Part shown: piece by piece, positions 32,501-43,530 of the stretch
How the letters are laid out: each line of letters begins with the position of its first letter
Numbering within the stretch: the first letter of the stretch is position 1
Origin: Rhodamnia argentea
Lineage: Eukaryota; Streptophyta; Magnoliopsida; Myrtales; Myrtaceae
Length of the DNA stretch: 64,000 nt
Direction: 5' to 3'
Assembly: GCF_020921035.1 (NCBI RefSeq)
Contig: NC_063157.1
Coordinates: forward strand, 5,700,501-5,764,500
Translations under genes and position numbers: made by a program
Notes under the pieces: model-generated
Seen by the model: the letters and a program-made list of their open reading frames with translations, nothing else
The model's database searches: none
Told to the model about the DNA's origin: nothing

Positions 32501-35500
32501 TAATTAAATCAACTCGAAACTTGTATGTCCTACTTATCCTGGTCACTTCTTCTTAATCTTCATGTAAAGTGCTTTCCCCTAGATATAACACTTCTGCAAT
32601 CCATCCAGCAACAAGGAAAAAGGACTCTACGTGGAATACGACCGAACAACCGTATTGCAGGTAGATGATGCGTCGGTGTACTTAAAAAGAACCGAATTAT
32701 GGATCACTTAAAAGTTTTCAGGGATTTTGGCCATATGCTGTGAGCAAATTTCCCAAAGTATCTCTAGCACATCTTTAAGAAGAATGTGTCTGGGAGATAG
32801 TATGGCTGATAGGTGATTATGTCTTAAGGAAATATCTCTCGATACGAATATAAAGAACTTCAAGATGTTGTAGTCATATTACAATACTTAGTGGACTATT
32901 TGGCCATTATTTTGGGGATAAAATTGAGCATTCGGGGCCAAGAGGGCAGACATTCTGATGGGATGATGATCTCCAAAGAGTATCTATGTGTTTTCTATTA
33001 ACAGCCAAAGAAGGATGCATATAATGATGTGATAACAATATCTTCCAGATGAGAAACACTTTTCTATTTGGTCATGTTTAGAGGCATTATACAACGTGAA
33101 ACTGGGATTTCCTTGGCCATGGACTTTAAATTTTATTACTTAGTATATTCATGGATCATTGACCATTCAACTCTCTGGATCTTAGGAAGCGTATCTAATG
33201 ACTGGCCTTTGTTGCTATCACTAATGCAGATGTGCGGAAGAGCAGGGAGGCCACCATTTGATGATACAGGAATGGTTATAATTATGACAAGAAAAGAAAC
33301 GGTATCTTAGCCCTAAGTCTGTCAATTGTTTCTGATGATCGTACTTAATGGTGAAATTTTATGTTATTATAAATTCTGCGTAGGTACATTTGTACGAGAA
33401 TCTACTGAGTGGATGTGAAACTGTCGAATCACAGTATGTTTACCTCATCTTTAAATTGAAATGTTGCCTGGTATTGTTTTCGTTTGTCAAACAAGTACTA
33501 TAACTTGAAATTCGTGGGTTCACCTTTTCTGTTCAGATTGCTCTCTTGTGTAACAGAGCATCTGACAGCAGAGATAGTGCAACTGACTGTCACCGACATC
33601 ACTCGAGCAATTGAGTGGATGAAATGCTCTTATTTGTATGTCAGAATGAAAAAGGCATGTACTGAGAACATATTTGTTGGGTACGTTACCGAAATACTCT
33701 TTGGCACAATTGATTAACAGTCCCTTCATGCTTTAGGACCCTGGGAAATATGCGATCAAGAAAGGAATAACTAATAACCAGATAGAGAAGCATATGCAAG
33801 GTATTTTGATAAATTGTTACCTTCCCTTCCACCACCGTGGCGACCCTCCCTCCCTCCCGTCCACTCCCAACCCCCAAAAAAAAAAGAAAGAATCCTCAGA
33901 AAAAAAGAGAAGGATAAAAAGAACGTGCAAATACAACGCTTGTAATTTCTAACTCTGTCCACTCTTTTCAGAGATCTGCCTTCAGAAAGTACATGAGTTG
34001 TCGCAGCATCAAATGATCTGGATGGATGAAGATGGTTTTCTCTTAAAGCCACTAGGTATGTATTAACTTATAAAACAAAATCATTGACTGATGTATCTAT
34101 TATTGATACTAAACCTTTTTGTTTCTGTTCTGCAGAGCCTGGTCACCTGATGACAAAGTACTATCTAAAATTTGACACAATGAAGTACATAATGGAGGCC
34201 CCTGCAAACTGCAGTTTGGAGGATGCCCTTCATGTTGTATGCCATGCCGAGGAACTTGCTTGTATGTGTGTTAATGTTAACAGTTTGGAATATTAACATA
34301 CCCCAGACACTTGATAGAGGATCTGCATTTTCCTGTAGGGATACAGCTAAGACGCAACGAGAAGAAGCTTCTGAATGACATTAATGCTGATAAAGATGGA
34401 AGGCTTCGGTTTCACATCATTGGTGATAAAGGAAAACCGAAAAAACGTATTCAAACTAGAGAAGAGAAGATCTTCATCCTGACAAATGATTTTTTAACTG
34501 GAGACCCTTTAGTTCGTGATATGTCCATGACCCAGGTTCATCGCCTGTAAATGAAATTTGTTTTCCAAGCATCGTACCTGTTGGGTTCATAATAAGTTTT
34601 CTATCATCTCACTGTAGGATATGAACTCTATCTTACCAAATGGATCAAGAGTTGCGAAGTGCTTGAAAGACTATTTTCTGTACAAGAAAAACTACGTGGG
34701 AGCAGTTAATTCCGCCAGATTAGCCAAGTCGTTGCATCAAAAGCTCTGGGATGACAGTAAATACTTGTTGAAACAATTGCCTGGCATAGGAATGGTGACT
34801 GCCAAGGTTTCTGTTCCGCTTTTCTGTTGCTCCAGAGAACCAAGACTAGTTTACGTTTTCAGTTTTTTCTTCTTACAGTGCTCTCTTCCTCAATGATGTT
34901 ATGAAGGCTCTACTTACCATGGGAATTGATTCATTTGAGAAACTACATGATGCTGATCCAAGGAGGATAGAGATAGTCACTGGTCGCAAATATCCATTTG
35001 GGAATCAAATCAAGGAGTCTCTACAGTCATTACCTCCTAAGGTTGAGATCAAAGCTGAGGAAATAGAATGCGAAAGGCAAGGAAAGGCTAAGGTGTCTAT
35101 CATGTTGACTCGTCTATTGCAGTCAGTTCTATCAAATAAAGGACATTATGCTGACATGGTATGCTATTAGGAATCCATCTGTAGGTTGTGCCCTTTTCAA
35201 GAGTAGTTTGTGGTTCCAATGCAACTGTGATTACTCAACTTTTAAAGAGGAAATAGATGCAACTAATTTCCTACTTTGCAGATTGTGGGTTCAGAAGAAG
35301 ATAATTGCATTCATTTCCACAAAAAGATAAGGTGATTTTTGTTCTACCTATAGTCTTCAATGCCAATATCCAAGAATGATGATTTACTGATGACACTCTG
35401 TGCTTTCGAGCAGCTGTAAATAGATTATATATCTGTTATGCTTTATTATTCACCTTGACTGCAAGCGACTAATTAAGTACTTCTGAATTGGTGTTGACAG

Positions 35501-37196
35501 AGTGGCTGAGTTCAGCAGGTAAGCAAACTCCAGGCTCCATACATCACTCACTTGACACACTGTGAATAGCATTGCTAACAATCAGGAGTTTTGTAGCTTT
35601 CATTAAGGATAACTAAATTATATGCTATGTTATTGAAAAACGTTTGCTTCTTGCTTTATTTTGCAGCCCATACAACACAACAGTCTACGTGTCATGTCCA
35701 AGGCATGGAAAGTTGACCATTAAGGCTGACCTGATTTTTGAAGAATATCGTAAAACCTTTTCCTTGATGTCATTAGTATTTGCAAAGTAATGAACACTGA
35801 CATTTTAGATATGCTTCAATTAACGTTTGCCGGTTGATGCAGTTGGCATTGATCTGCACAATACTTTTCAGTTGAAGGAGAACCAACCGAACACCGATAC
35901 TGAAGGTGAAATCAGGAAGCCTTCATCTTTCCCTCCATCAGGGCAAGTGGGTATAAACTGCAACAGTAAAAGCACATCCAATGCTATAGCAAGAAGCTTT
36001 CATAATTTCCACAAGTCTAAAAGCAAAAGCAATTCTGGGTAAGTTGCTACTCTTGCTTAATCAATATCAACTAGATTGTCGTCTAAAACACCATGCGTTT
36101 TTTATTTTTTTTAGTTTCAGCATATGGTCACTGTGACTCACATTGATCACTTGTTCTTCTATTCCAGGCCCAGTTTTGACCTCATAGATGAAGACTCGGT
36201 AGAAAGTATTACTAAGCAATTTACCATTTTTTTCTGCTTGGAGACCCTTATTTCCTCTTTCCAGTCCTCAGATATGTTTCTGCTTCTAGGTAATGAAGGC
36301 GAGCCAACAAAGAGAGATGACGATGATGATGACTGCAAGATCATATCTGAAACTACCGTCTTTGACCATATACGTGAAAAGGCCAAATGCTTTCCTGCAC
36401 TGACTACATCGAGCTCTTCCTGTTCTCCATCGCGTCAACTTCTGGATATACAAAGAAAGCGCAGCCGCGAAAAGCCACTGAAGCTCCCCGAGTTAATAGA
36501 AATTCAGGAAGAAACAGAGGGATGGGATACCGATGACGACTTATATGGATGTGACGCTGATGACCATTCGAGTTCAAAGCAACATTTTGCAGATGCATTC
36601 TCAGTGGCAGCGAACCCTGAAGGTGAGATACATGCTTATTTAGTTCAAAGCATTAGTACCTTCAGATGTTTGTCTCTTTCTTGCAGAGTTTGAGACCATC
36701 TGCCTCCATTTCTACAGGTGGGTTTCCTTCCAAACCTAAAGAAAATGCATCCGTGGCTCTGAACGAAGAAACGGTATTCAATCACATTCGAAAGAAATCT
36801 AAGAACCTCCCAGTTCTCACAGGTCTGAAGATGTCAGAACCCAAACCCCTTATCGGGACAAAGGAGCACTCGTTCGAGGAGCAGCCTCATCACATTATAT
36901 CAAAAGACTTTCTTAGAGATGACACTAGCATCTCGAATACAGAGCGCATACAGGTGGAGAAAGATCCACGCCATACTCATTCACTCGGAGTTTCAAGGAC
37001 GAGTATTGATATATCTGCCATGAAGATGCTCTTGTTCGATAGCCCCACAGCGAAGAAGAATGCCACCCAGGACGACCCTCGTGAATCCCCGGAAGCATGC
37101 AAGAAGCCCGATTGCTCTCGTGCTCGACTAACTGTGGGCAAAACCAAGGCAATGGATTCATGCCTAGGGTTCAGGAGCATCTTCTCATTCCTCTGA
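29538..37196 (+). CDS. MER3: ATP-dependent DNA helicase HFM1/MER3 (ROCK-N-ROLLERS), meiotic crossover
   Basis: Ski2-like superfamily 2 helicase needed for class I (interfering) meiotic crossovers, acting in the nucleus. 26 exons were traced, beginning 29538-29605, 30259-30442, 30713-30874 and 31095-31332, and ending 36168-36622 and 36718-37196. They sum to 3,648 nt (1,215 residues), against about 1,130 in Arabidopsis. Motifs seen: Walker [13 protein letters not shown] box [12 protein letters not shown], motif [39 protein letters not shown] and motif [16 protein letters not shown] winged-helix and Sec63 region follow, with [13 protein letters not shown] as its helix-hairpin-helix. Two exons are very short (31912-31933, 22 nt; 35501-35518, 18 nt). 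Introns 7 and 14 have GC donors. The acceptor before 34907 (ttatgaag) is weak but is required by phase. The acidic C-terminal tail is poorly conserved. Confidence 0.92.
29650..30110. repeat. Degenerate triplicated segment in HFM1 intron 1
   Basis: Three imperfect copies start near 29652, 29880 and 29985. They share words such as 'gcagat-gtggaattggct', 'ctgcattgatc-ctct' and 'cagatttcagct' followed by 'gttactacgctctg' or 'gttactaggctctt'. The copies are 100-200 bases apart. Confidence 0.55.
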
Positions 37197-38429
37197 TTTC
37201 TTATTTGCCAAGAAACAAACGTAGGTCTGGCATTCTGATAGTTCCTGTTCTTTCCGTCGCTCGGTGGTCTCTCTGTCAGTCACCGAGCGTTTACCATCAC
37301 CCGTCACTTGATTCAAAAGCCCACGTAATGGACTACAGAGGCATAACACGAATGCCCTGAGACCATGGATGTGAACTTGCCTGCTCTTCTACAGCTCAAC
37401 CGCTACGCATGCACGTAGATTACCTCTGCTCTGCCCGACTTACATTCAACACAGGAAAGTTGACCTGCTCCACGAGTTCATTAAAATGAGCCATCTCACT
37501 CTGATGAACGGTCGTGCATATTGGACATCCGATCCCATTTTGCTAGTACTTACGCTGGAAATACAAGATGAGATGAGAAGTCTCGATGTTAGAAAAGCAC
37601 AGAGGTCCAGCCGCGTAATGCTCTTTATGAAATGTGCAAGCCGTTCATGTGTTCAACGTTTTAAACTCATTCATCCCACAACCGATCATTTTATGCATCC
37701 CTTCTGACCAAACTCAATTTAGTTTAATATGGGCGGGATCATTTTCGTTTTTGTCGCCTTCGCATGGACTGCCTCGACCCAATCAAATAATGTTATTTGT
37801 GAGTTTATATATTAGCTCGACGACCCTGTGCTTCTTTGGTGATCCATGAACATAAGTTTCAGTCATTTGACACTGAAACCAAAACAATTTTTGCTTTGGT
37901 AAACTAAAGCACAAACTAAGTAAATTAAAGTCTAAAGTATATGATCTCAATTTCATCATTAAACAAAATACGAAATAGTTCCCTAGAAGGCTACAAATAA
38001 AACGTGGTATCCAGTCGCTTTGCCATATCAATATTGACAAGCATATCAGCAGATGGATTGCTTTTCCTAAAAATATAACAAATTTTGAACTCAAAAAGAG
38101 AGTCACGGACACAAATTCATGGTCCAAGCGTTCGATACAAATTCAACCTCGCATATTTTCAAGGGTAAATAAGTGACCTCCAGATGGAGTTCGAAGTTAA
38201 AATAAAAAAAAATAAAAAAAGGAGAAAGGAAAGAGCACAGCGGTTGCCGGAATGGACGCGTGAACACCATGCGTGGCGGGATCGCGAAGAGAATTGGAAG
38301 TAGTTCCTCCTAGAAACGTCCCCGAATATGATGAGCCCCTCTTGGTTTCTGCTTCTCCCGCTTCGCTTCACCTTCCTCGGTTGGCCGTTGCAGTTCTTCG
38401 TCGGTCACCAGAAGCGAAGGTCTAGTTTC

Positions 38430-38432
<3 letters not shown>
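37197..38432. other. Intergenic DNA between HFM1 and COX5C
   Basis: No gene recognised. The right end (about 38330-38430) is probably promoter and 5' leader of COX5C. Confidence 0.4.

Positions 38433-38467
<35 letters not shown>
38433..38467. repeat. (CT)n microsatellite in the COX5C leader intron
   Basis: A perfect CT run of about 35 bases just after a probable donor (gaagcgaag/gtctag) of a leader intron that would end at tttttgcag (38647). Confidence 0.85.
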
Positions 38468-38470
<3 letters not shown>

Positions 38471-38672
38471 GTCATGTTCATCGAGAATTTGGCATGTGAT
38501 GAATGTCCGATTCTTTTTCTCTCTTCGATTCTGTCGTCGATTTCTCATTTTATGGTTCTGGTGCATGCACGCGAGTTCCGGCTTGCTGTGCATTATTCGT
38601 GCTCGTCGCGGCAAAGCTTGTTTGAATTGCCTGCGTAATTTTTGCAGGAGAGAGAGAGGGGGGGGGGAGCAA

Positions 38673-38834
38673 ATGGCTGCTTCGCGTAAGGTGGCGCACG
38701 CCGCTTACCGGGGACCGAGCATCGTGAAAGAGATCGTCTACGGTATAGCCCTGGGGATCTCCGCGGGGCTGGTGTGGAAGATGCACCACTGGAATAACCA
38801 GAGGAGGACCAAGGAGTTCCACGTATCTGCTTGA
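38673..38834 (+). CDS. COX5C: Cytochrome c oxidase subunit 5C, frameshifted C terminus
   Basis: Small nuclear-encoded subunit of mitochondrial complex IV with one membrane helix. The frame reads MAASRKVAHAAYRGPSIVKE, then a hydrophobic helix (IVYGIALGISAGLVW), then KMHHWNNQRRTKEFH. It stops after only 53 residues, whereas plant COX5C has about 63. The missing end is found in the next frame directly downstream (LLERGVISAVVEDEQ, to a stop at 38887-38889), so one extra base around 38824-38826 explains the change. It may be a sequencing error, a real shortened form, or an early pseudogene. The upstream intron within the 5' leader (about 38420-38647) is typical of functional COX5C genes. A poly(A) signal AATAAA lies at 38985-38990. 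Confidence 0.85.
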   Translation: MAASRKVAHAAYRGPSIVKEIVYGIALGISAGLVWKMHHWNNQRRTKEFHVSA

Positions 38835-38984
38835 GCGAGGTGTGATCAGTGCCGTAGTTGAAGACGAGCAGTGGGGTTGGATACTTTAGTGTACGTACTT
38901 CACTGTGGCAGTATTACTATTAGTTGTGGCTGGAGAAATAGTTGGTTGGTTGTTGCCCTGAGGTCGAAATCATACTTATTGATG

Positions 38985-38990
38985 AATAAA
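38985..38990 (+). terminator. Poly(A) signal of COX5C
   Basis: AATAAA in the context tgatgaataaatgaaag, 150 bases after the stop. Confidence 0.55.
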
Positions 38991-40305
38991 TGAAAGATGA
39001 AACGTTAAGTTGTTTGGTGTGATTTGATTGGCGTTTCAGTAGGGCATCATCCTTGATGTAACGGCGGGTGTTGTCAACAAGAAAGCTATAGCGTTAGCGT
39101 GTGCTGGCGTCGTCGGTGATTTCCTTTCTGTCCAAGTCATTTTCTGCTTTGCGTTTTCATTGACGGAACCACCGCATGAGAAAATATTACGATTCGGGCG
39201 GGGTTTTGCGCAATGACCAAAACAGAGGGTCCCACGAGCGGTTGGCCAGTCTCCGTCGCTTTCCTCTCTGGTTCAGCTGATTAAATTTGGCGATAAGAGA
39301 TTTGCGATAATGCCCGTCTTCACAAATGGCATTCCCCCTTCCTGAGAATCCGCAAGTTCGCGTCGTCGAAGACGAAACTAATGCGACCTAATGCCAGCTT
39401 AGTCGCTGCTGAGAGGGAACTCGTCGACGACACATGCTCGAACAACGGCGGCTCGAAATGCATTGATAGAGCTTAAAAACTTTCAGTGTGGGGGGTCTCG
39501 GCTTGTTCAACAACTTCGAACGATCTCTCAGCCACGACAAAAATCAAACATTCGGTCCCAATCTCTCCGTCAACCCGCTCACCAGGGAGACAAACGGATG
39601 TGCCTGCGGGTTTGGTGTGGGAGGTCAACATTTTCAGGCAGCTCATCAAAGTCCCCGAAGACAAATCCAGGTTTTGGGTTCACATTGTCTCTCTGGTCCC
39701 CCTGGAAAATGGGGGTATTAAACACGCCAGACCTAACCCTGTAAAGGCCCGACAAATGAGAATCACATCTAAGTCCGTCGCATCACCATCACCCACGTTA
39801 CGTCCATTTACACCTCTGCTTTCTGGAAGGAATTTTGAGCTGCACAACACTTTTTTTTTTTAACTCCCCCCAGTTCATAAAAGTTCCAACTGGACGCCTC
39901 TAAATGTACATCTAGTTGAGGAAAGTTGACACAGGAGTTTGGACATGGTGGCTGAGGAAGATGTCACGTTGTCACCCCCACCTGTTCAGTGGTTTCATCT
40001 ACATTGTTCAACAGGTGAAATCTTAAGAAACATATGCTGGTCGTGGAAAATTTCAGTTCGTTCGGTTGTGTAAGTAATTACACCGACAAGGATGGAGTCG
40101 ACCGTTCTCGCAGAGTTCCATTGACTCGAGTCGAATTTCGCTCGAGCTCACGGCCTTTTAGTCCAGATGCTTTTGCTCGTTTACCATGTAAAGCAGCCAA
40201 GGACAGCACTGCCAGCGAAATTCGCCAGCTTCCACAGATGCTTGTGTTGGCTCTGGGAGATGTTGTGTAATTAACAAAGAGCTCACTTCTCCAGTAACTC
40301 ATGGC
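38991..40305. other. Intergenic DNA between convergent COX5C and CRK genes
   Basis: Open frames near 39460-39860 occur on both strands, but none shows a recognisable domain. I do not call a gene. No repeat ends were seen. Confidence 0.4.
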
Positions 40306-43300
40306 TTATCTCGACCGCTTGTCGGGGCTCGGCATGCTCGAGCATTCCGACGATGTGTACGAAGCGTTGATTTTTCTCACTGCGTTCGACATGAAACTGC
40401 TCATGCTGGAGGACCTATTGGAGCCGGCTGGTCCTGACGCATTGGCATTTAAAAATGGGGGTTGAGTCGGCTCGGGGACCGCAAGATTCTCGCAAGCCAG
40501 CATCTGCACCACCTCGGCCATAAAGGGTCTAGCAGCAGCTGAAGCTTGTGTGCAAAGAAGTCCTATCTGAAGGGCATTGGAGGCCTCTTGTGCAGGAAAA
40601 TCGCCTTTCAAGCAGGGGTCGACAGCTTCAACCAAGTTGTCCGACTTGTAAAGATTCCACACCTTGGATGATTCGCAAGAACTAAAGCATCAGCAACCAC
40701 AGTCATAGGATTTAGAGGAAGATCCGAATTTCGTTTTGAACCTACCATCTGTAATAGAGACATGGGCTCCTCCCTGAATGAACTGCTTCTCCTGCCACAA
40801 ATGATTTCGAGGACTAGCACTCCGAAGCTATAAACATCGGCTTTCTCCGTGAGTTGTCCCCTGACAAGATATTCGGGAGCCATGTATCCGCTGCGATACA
40901 GTAAACAACATTCCCTCAGAAATCGAGTACGAAGAGCGAAGAGTGCATCAGGCAAATAACACAGAATGAGTTGCACTGCAAATTTCCACAGGCAAAGATA
41001 AACCTTCTGATTATTTTCAGAACTAGCTCTGCGGGGTGAAAATATCGAAACTGTACTTGCTTGTAGTAGGTCAAATCCAATTGGCAATAACATTACCAAT
41101 TGACAGTTCATTACAGAATATAAACGGAAGAATGCTGTATCAGATCTATCTCGACATGTCTTTACTGTGGTTTCTCAGGAGAAAATAAGTTCTTCAAAGA
41201 AAGAGCAGAAACAAGGAAAACAACAAACCCGATGAATTCACTCACAGTGTCCCTGCTATTCCAGTGCTAAGATGAGTCTTGTCGGGTCCGAAACACCGAG
41301 CGAGGCCAAAGTCGGCAATCTTTGGAGTGAGGTTCTCATCCAAAAGTATGTTGCTGCCTTTGATATCCCTGTGGATGATCCTTCCTTTACACCCTCCATG
41401 TAGATAAGCAATCCCTTCGGCAGTGCCGGCGATGATATTCATCCTCTGCTTCCAGTTTAGAATCTGTATTTTGTTCTTGTCTGCAAAAGGCAAACCCGAC
41501 GTTGTCACTTCTATCACTATACAAGCCTATTTGGTCCACCTGCATTACTTGTGTGATGCATAACCTTCATGTTGGATCGCTTAAGGAGAAACAATTACCG
41601 GATGTGTAGTCATCGAGGCTCTTGTTTGGAATGTACTCGTAGACGAGGAGGCTCTCGGGACCTTCGATGCTACAGCCCAGGAGCTTCACGAGGTTCTTGT
41701 GCTCGATGCCGCTGATCAGATTCACCTCGTTGAAGAACTCGTCGACCCATTGCCTGGTATTGAAAATCAGTCTCTTGACGGCCACCACTTTGCCGCTGGG
41801 GAGAGTCCCCTTGTACACAGAACCAGCACCTCCTTGCCCAAGTTTCTTCGATGGGTGGAAGTAATTCGTCGCCTTCTCGAGCATCTCGTACTTGAAATTC
41901 AGACTCGATTTGTCGGCGCCGATCAAAACATGACGGAGATAGACGTTATCTGGGAAAATCACGCAGCCAAATTTGACAACATTAGACGAGAATGTCACCT
42001 ACAAAATTTCAGTGACCTTTACAAAGCAACAGTTCAGCTGATCGTCATTACCTCCTTTTAGTTTCAACACCCTAGCATAGCCTGCGTAAGCGGCGAAGAC
42101 AGAGAGCATTATGCAAGCTGCTGCCGCTAAGACAACTACCACCACGATCCCGGTTGAAGACGACCCTGAAAATTGGAAAAAAAGAAATCTAAAGCTCAGT
42201 TCATGGTTCATGGCCTTGCAGAATAGCTCAGCATTGTTGAAGCAGAAGATCTAGATCATGTGTCTGATGAATGTAAGATGTAAAATTTGCAGCAAGCGCG
42301 AGGAAACTAAGAATCTGGGATGTATCGAGGCACGGAGAACAAATCATCGACAATTTATCGGGGGTCTGCATCTAACTCTGGTGGATGAATTCGTGAACAA
42401 AAGTATGTGTGTTTCGAGATCTAAATCCTAAACAGAATCGCAATTCTATCTAAGCGCGATATGCAGATCATGCCCATCCCTCGAACCATGTAGTTTATAC
42501 CTTAAACACCACGAACGAGCAACACAAAATAGCAACATCGAGCACAATTGTACCTTGCCAAATCATCTATGTATCAAGAACAATAACAAAGAACAGAGCT
42601 TTCCATCCAGAAAATGAAAATGAAGAGATTTTATTCACCTTGATCAGCTTCGCTCGCTCCTTGTTCACTGTAGAACTTCACCGTCGAATACCTCAAATAA
42701 CACCCCGCGTTCAATCCCCTCCCGTCTCTGCTGGGTGCGCACCTCTGGACCGCCGTTTTCGCCTTCTCCAAGCAAACTCCGCAGCCCTCGCTGCTGATGC
42801 TATCCCAGCACTGCGCCATCGCGTACACCCCTCCCGCCTCCGCCACTCCGAACCCTCTGCCGCCTCCGCCCGCAGCCCGAGTTGCGTTGCCGACGGCCAA
42901 CCCGACGGTGGCCGCGAAGCCCTCCCTCGCGGGCCCGTCGATGAGGCCACGGTCGGAGCTGCAGTTCGCGGAGTCGTAGCCGGGGTCGACGGCCTCGGCG
43001 AAGAAGTCGTAGCGGTCGTAGCGGAGGAAGCAGCCGTCGAAGTAGATGCGGGCGGCGGGGGAGGGGAGGCAGCGGGGGAGCTTGGTGCGGCTGGCGGCGA
43101 AGCAGAGGAGGCAGTCGGTCTGGGAGAGGTCGCGGTAGCACTGGGAGAGGCCGTAGATGGCGACGCCGGAGGAGGAGTTGGTGACGCGGGTGGCGAAGTG
43201 GCGGGTGGTCATGAGCTGGGCGACCGACTCCATTTCCTTGACGAAGGAAGGGACGAAGTTGGGGACAGGGCGGGAGGCGGAGGAGTTGCCGCAGGAGAGG

Positions 43301-43440
43301 CCGGCCTCGAAGATGCGAGGGTCGGAGAGAGAGAGAGTGAAGAAGAAGAAGAAGAAGACGGCGACGGCGGAGGCGGACGAAGAAGAGGGCATGACGATGG
43401 CGCGAACCGGCGGTGGAGAGCGCATGCAATCAGAATCCAT
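40306..43440 (-). CDS. Cysteine-rich receptor-like kinase (DUF26 RLK, CRK2/CRK3/CRK42-like)
   Basis: Plasma-membrane receptor kinase with two extracellular DUF26 (Gnk2) domains. Six exons on the minus strand: 43440-42639, 42165-42052, 41949-41599, 41480-41246, 40890-40746 and 40662-40306. They sum to 2,004 nt (667 residues). After a signal peptide ([15 protein letters not shown]) come DUF26 motifs [16 protein letters not shown] and [16 protein letters not shown], both C-X8-C-X2-C. The second exon gives the membrane helix ([20 protein letters not shown]). The kinase has [39 protein letters not shown] and [20 protein letters not shown]. The RD motif is present, so it is probably an active kinase. 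The start may instead be 43425 or 43392, which leaves a better signal peptide. Exon 1 is very GC-rich. Ligand unknown. Confidence 0.92.
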
Positions 43441-43512
43441 GCGTGCTTTTTACGGGCATTGAAGCTCTTTGCTCTTCAGAACTCAAGAATCCCTCTCTGC
43501 GTTTCTTGCTAT

Positions 43513-43530
43513 AGAGAGAGAGAGAGAGAG
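43513..43530. repeat. (GA)n microsatellite upstream of the CRK gene
   Basis: A perfect GA run of 18 bases, about 75 bases upstream of the CRK start codon, so in the probable leader. Confidence 0.85.

Noticed and set aside
33810..33880. Pyrimidine-rich ccctccctccc stretch in an HFM1 intron, possible G-quadruplex on the minus strand
   Set aside because: Short and irregular, and nothing beyond composition supports a function.
39463..39863. Overlapping open frames in the COX5C-CRK gap
   Set aside because: Three frames are open but none shows a domain, splice pattern or codon bias.
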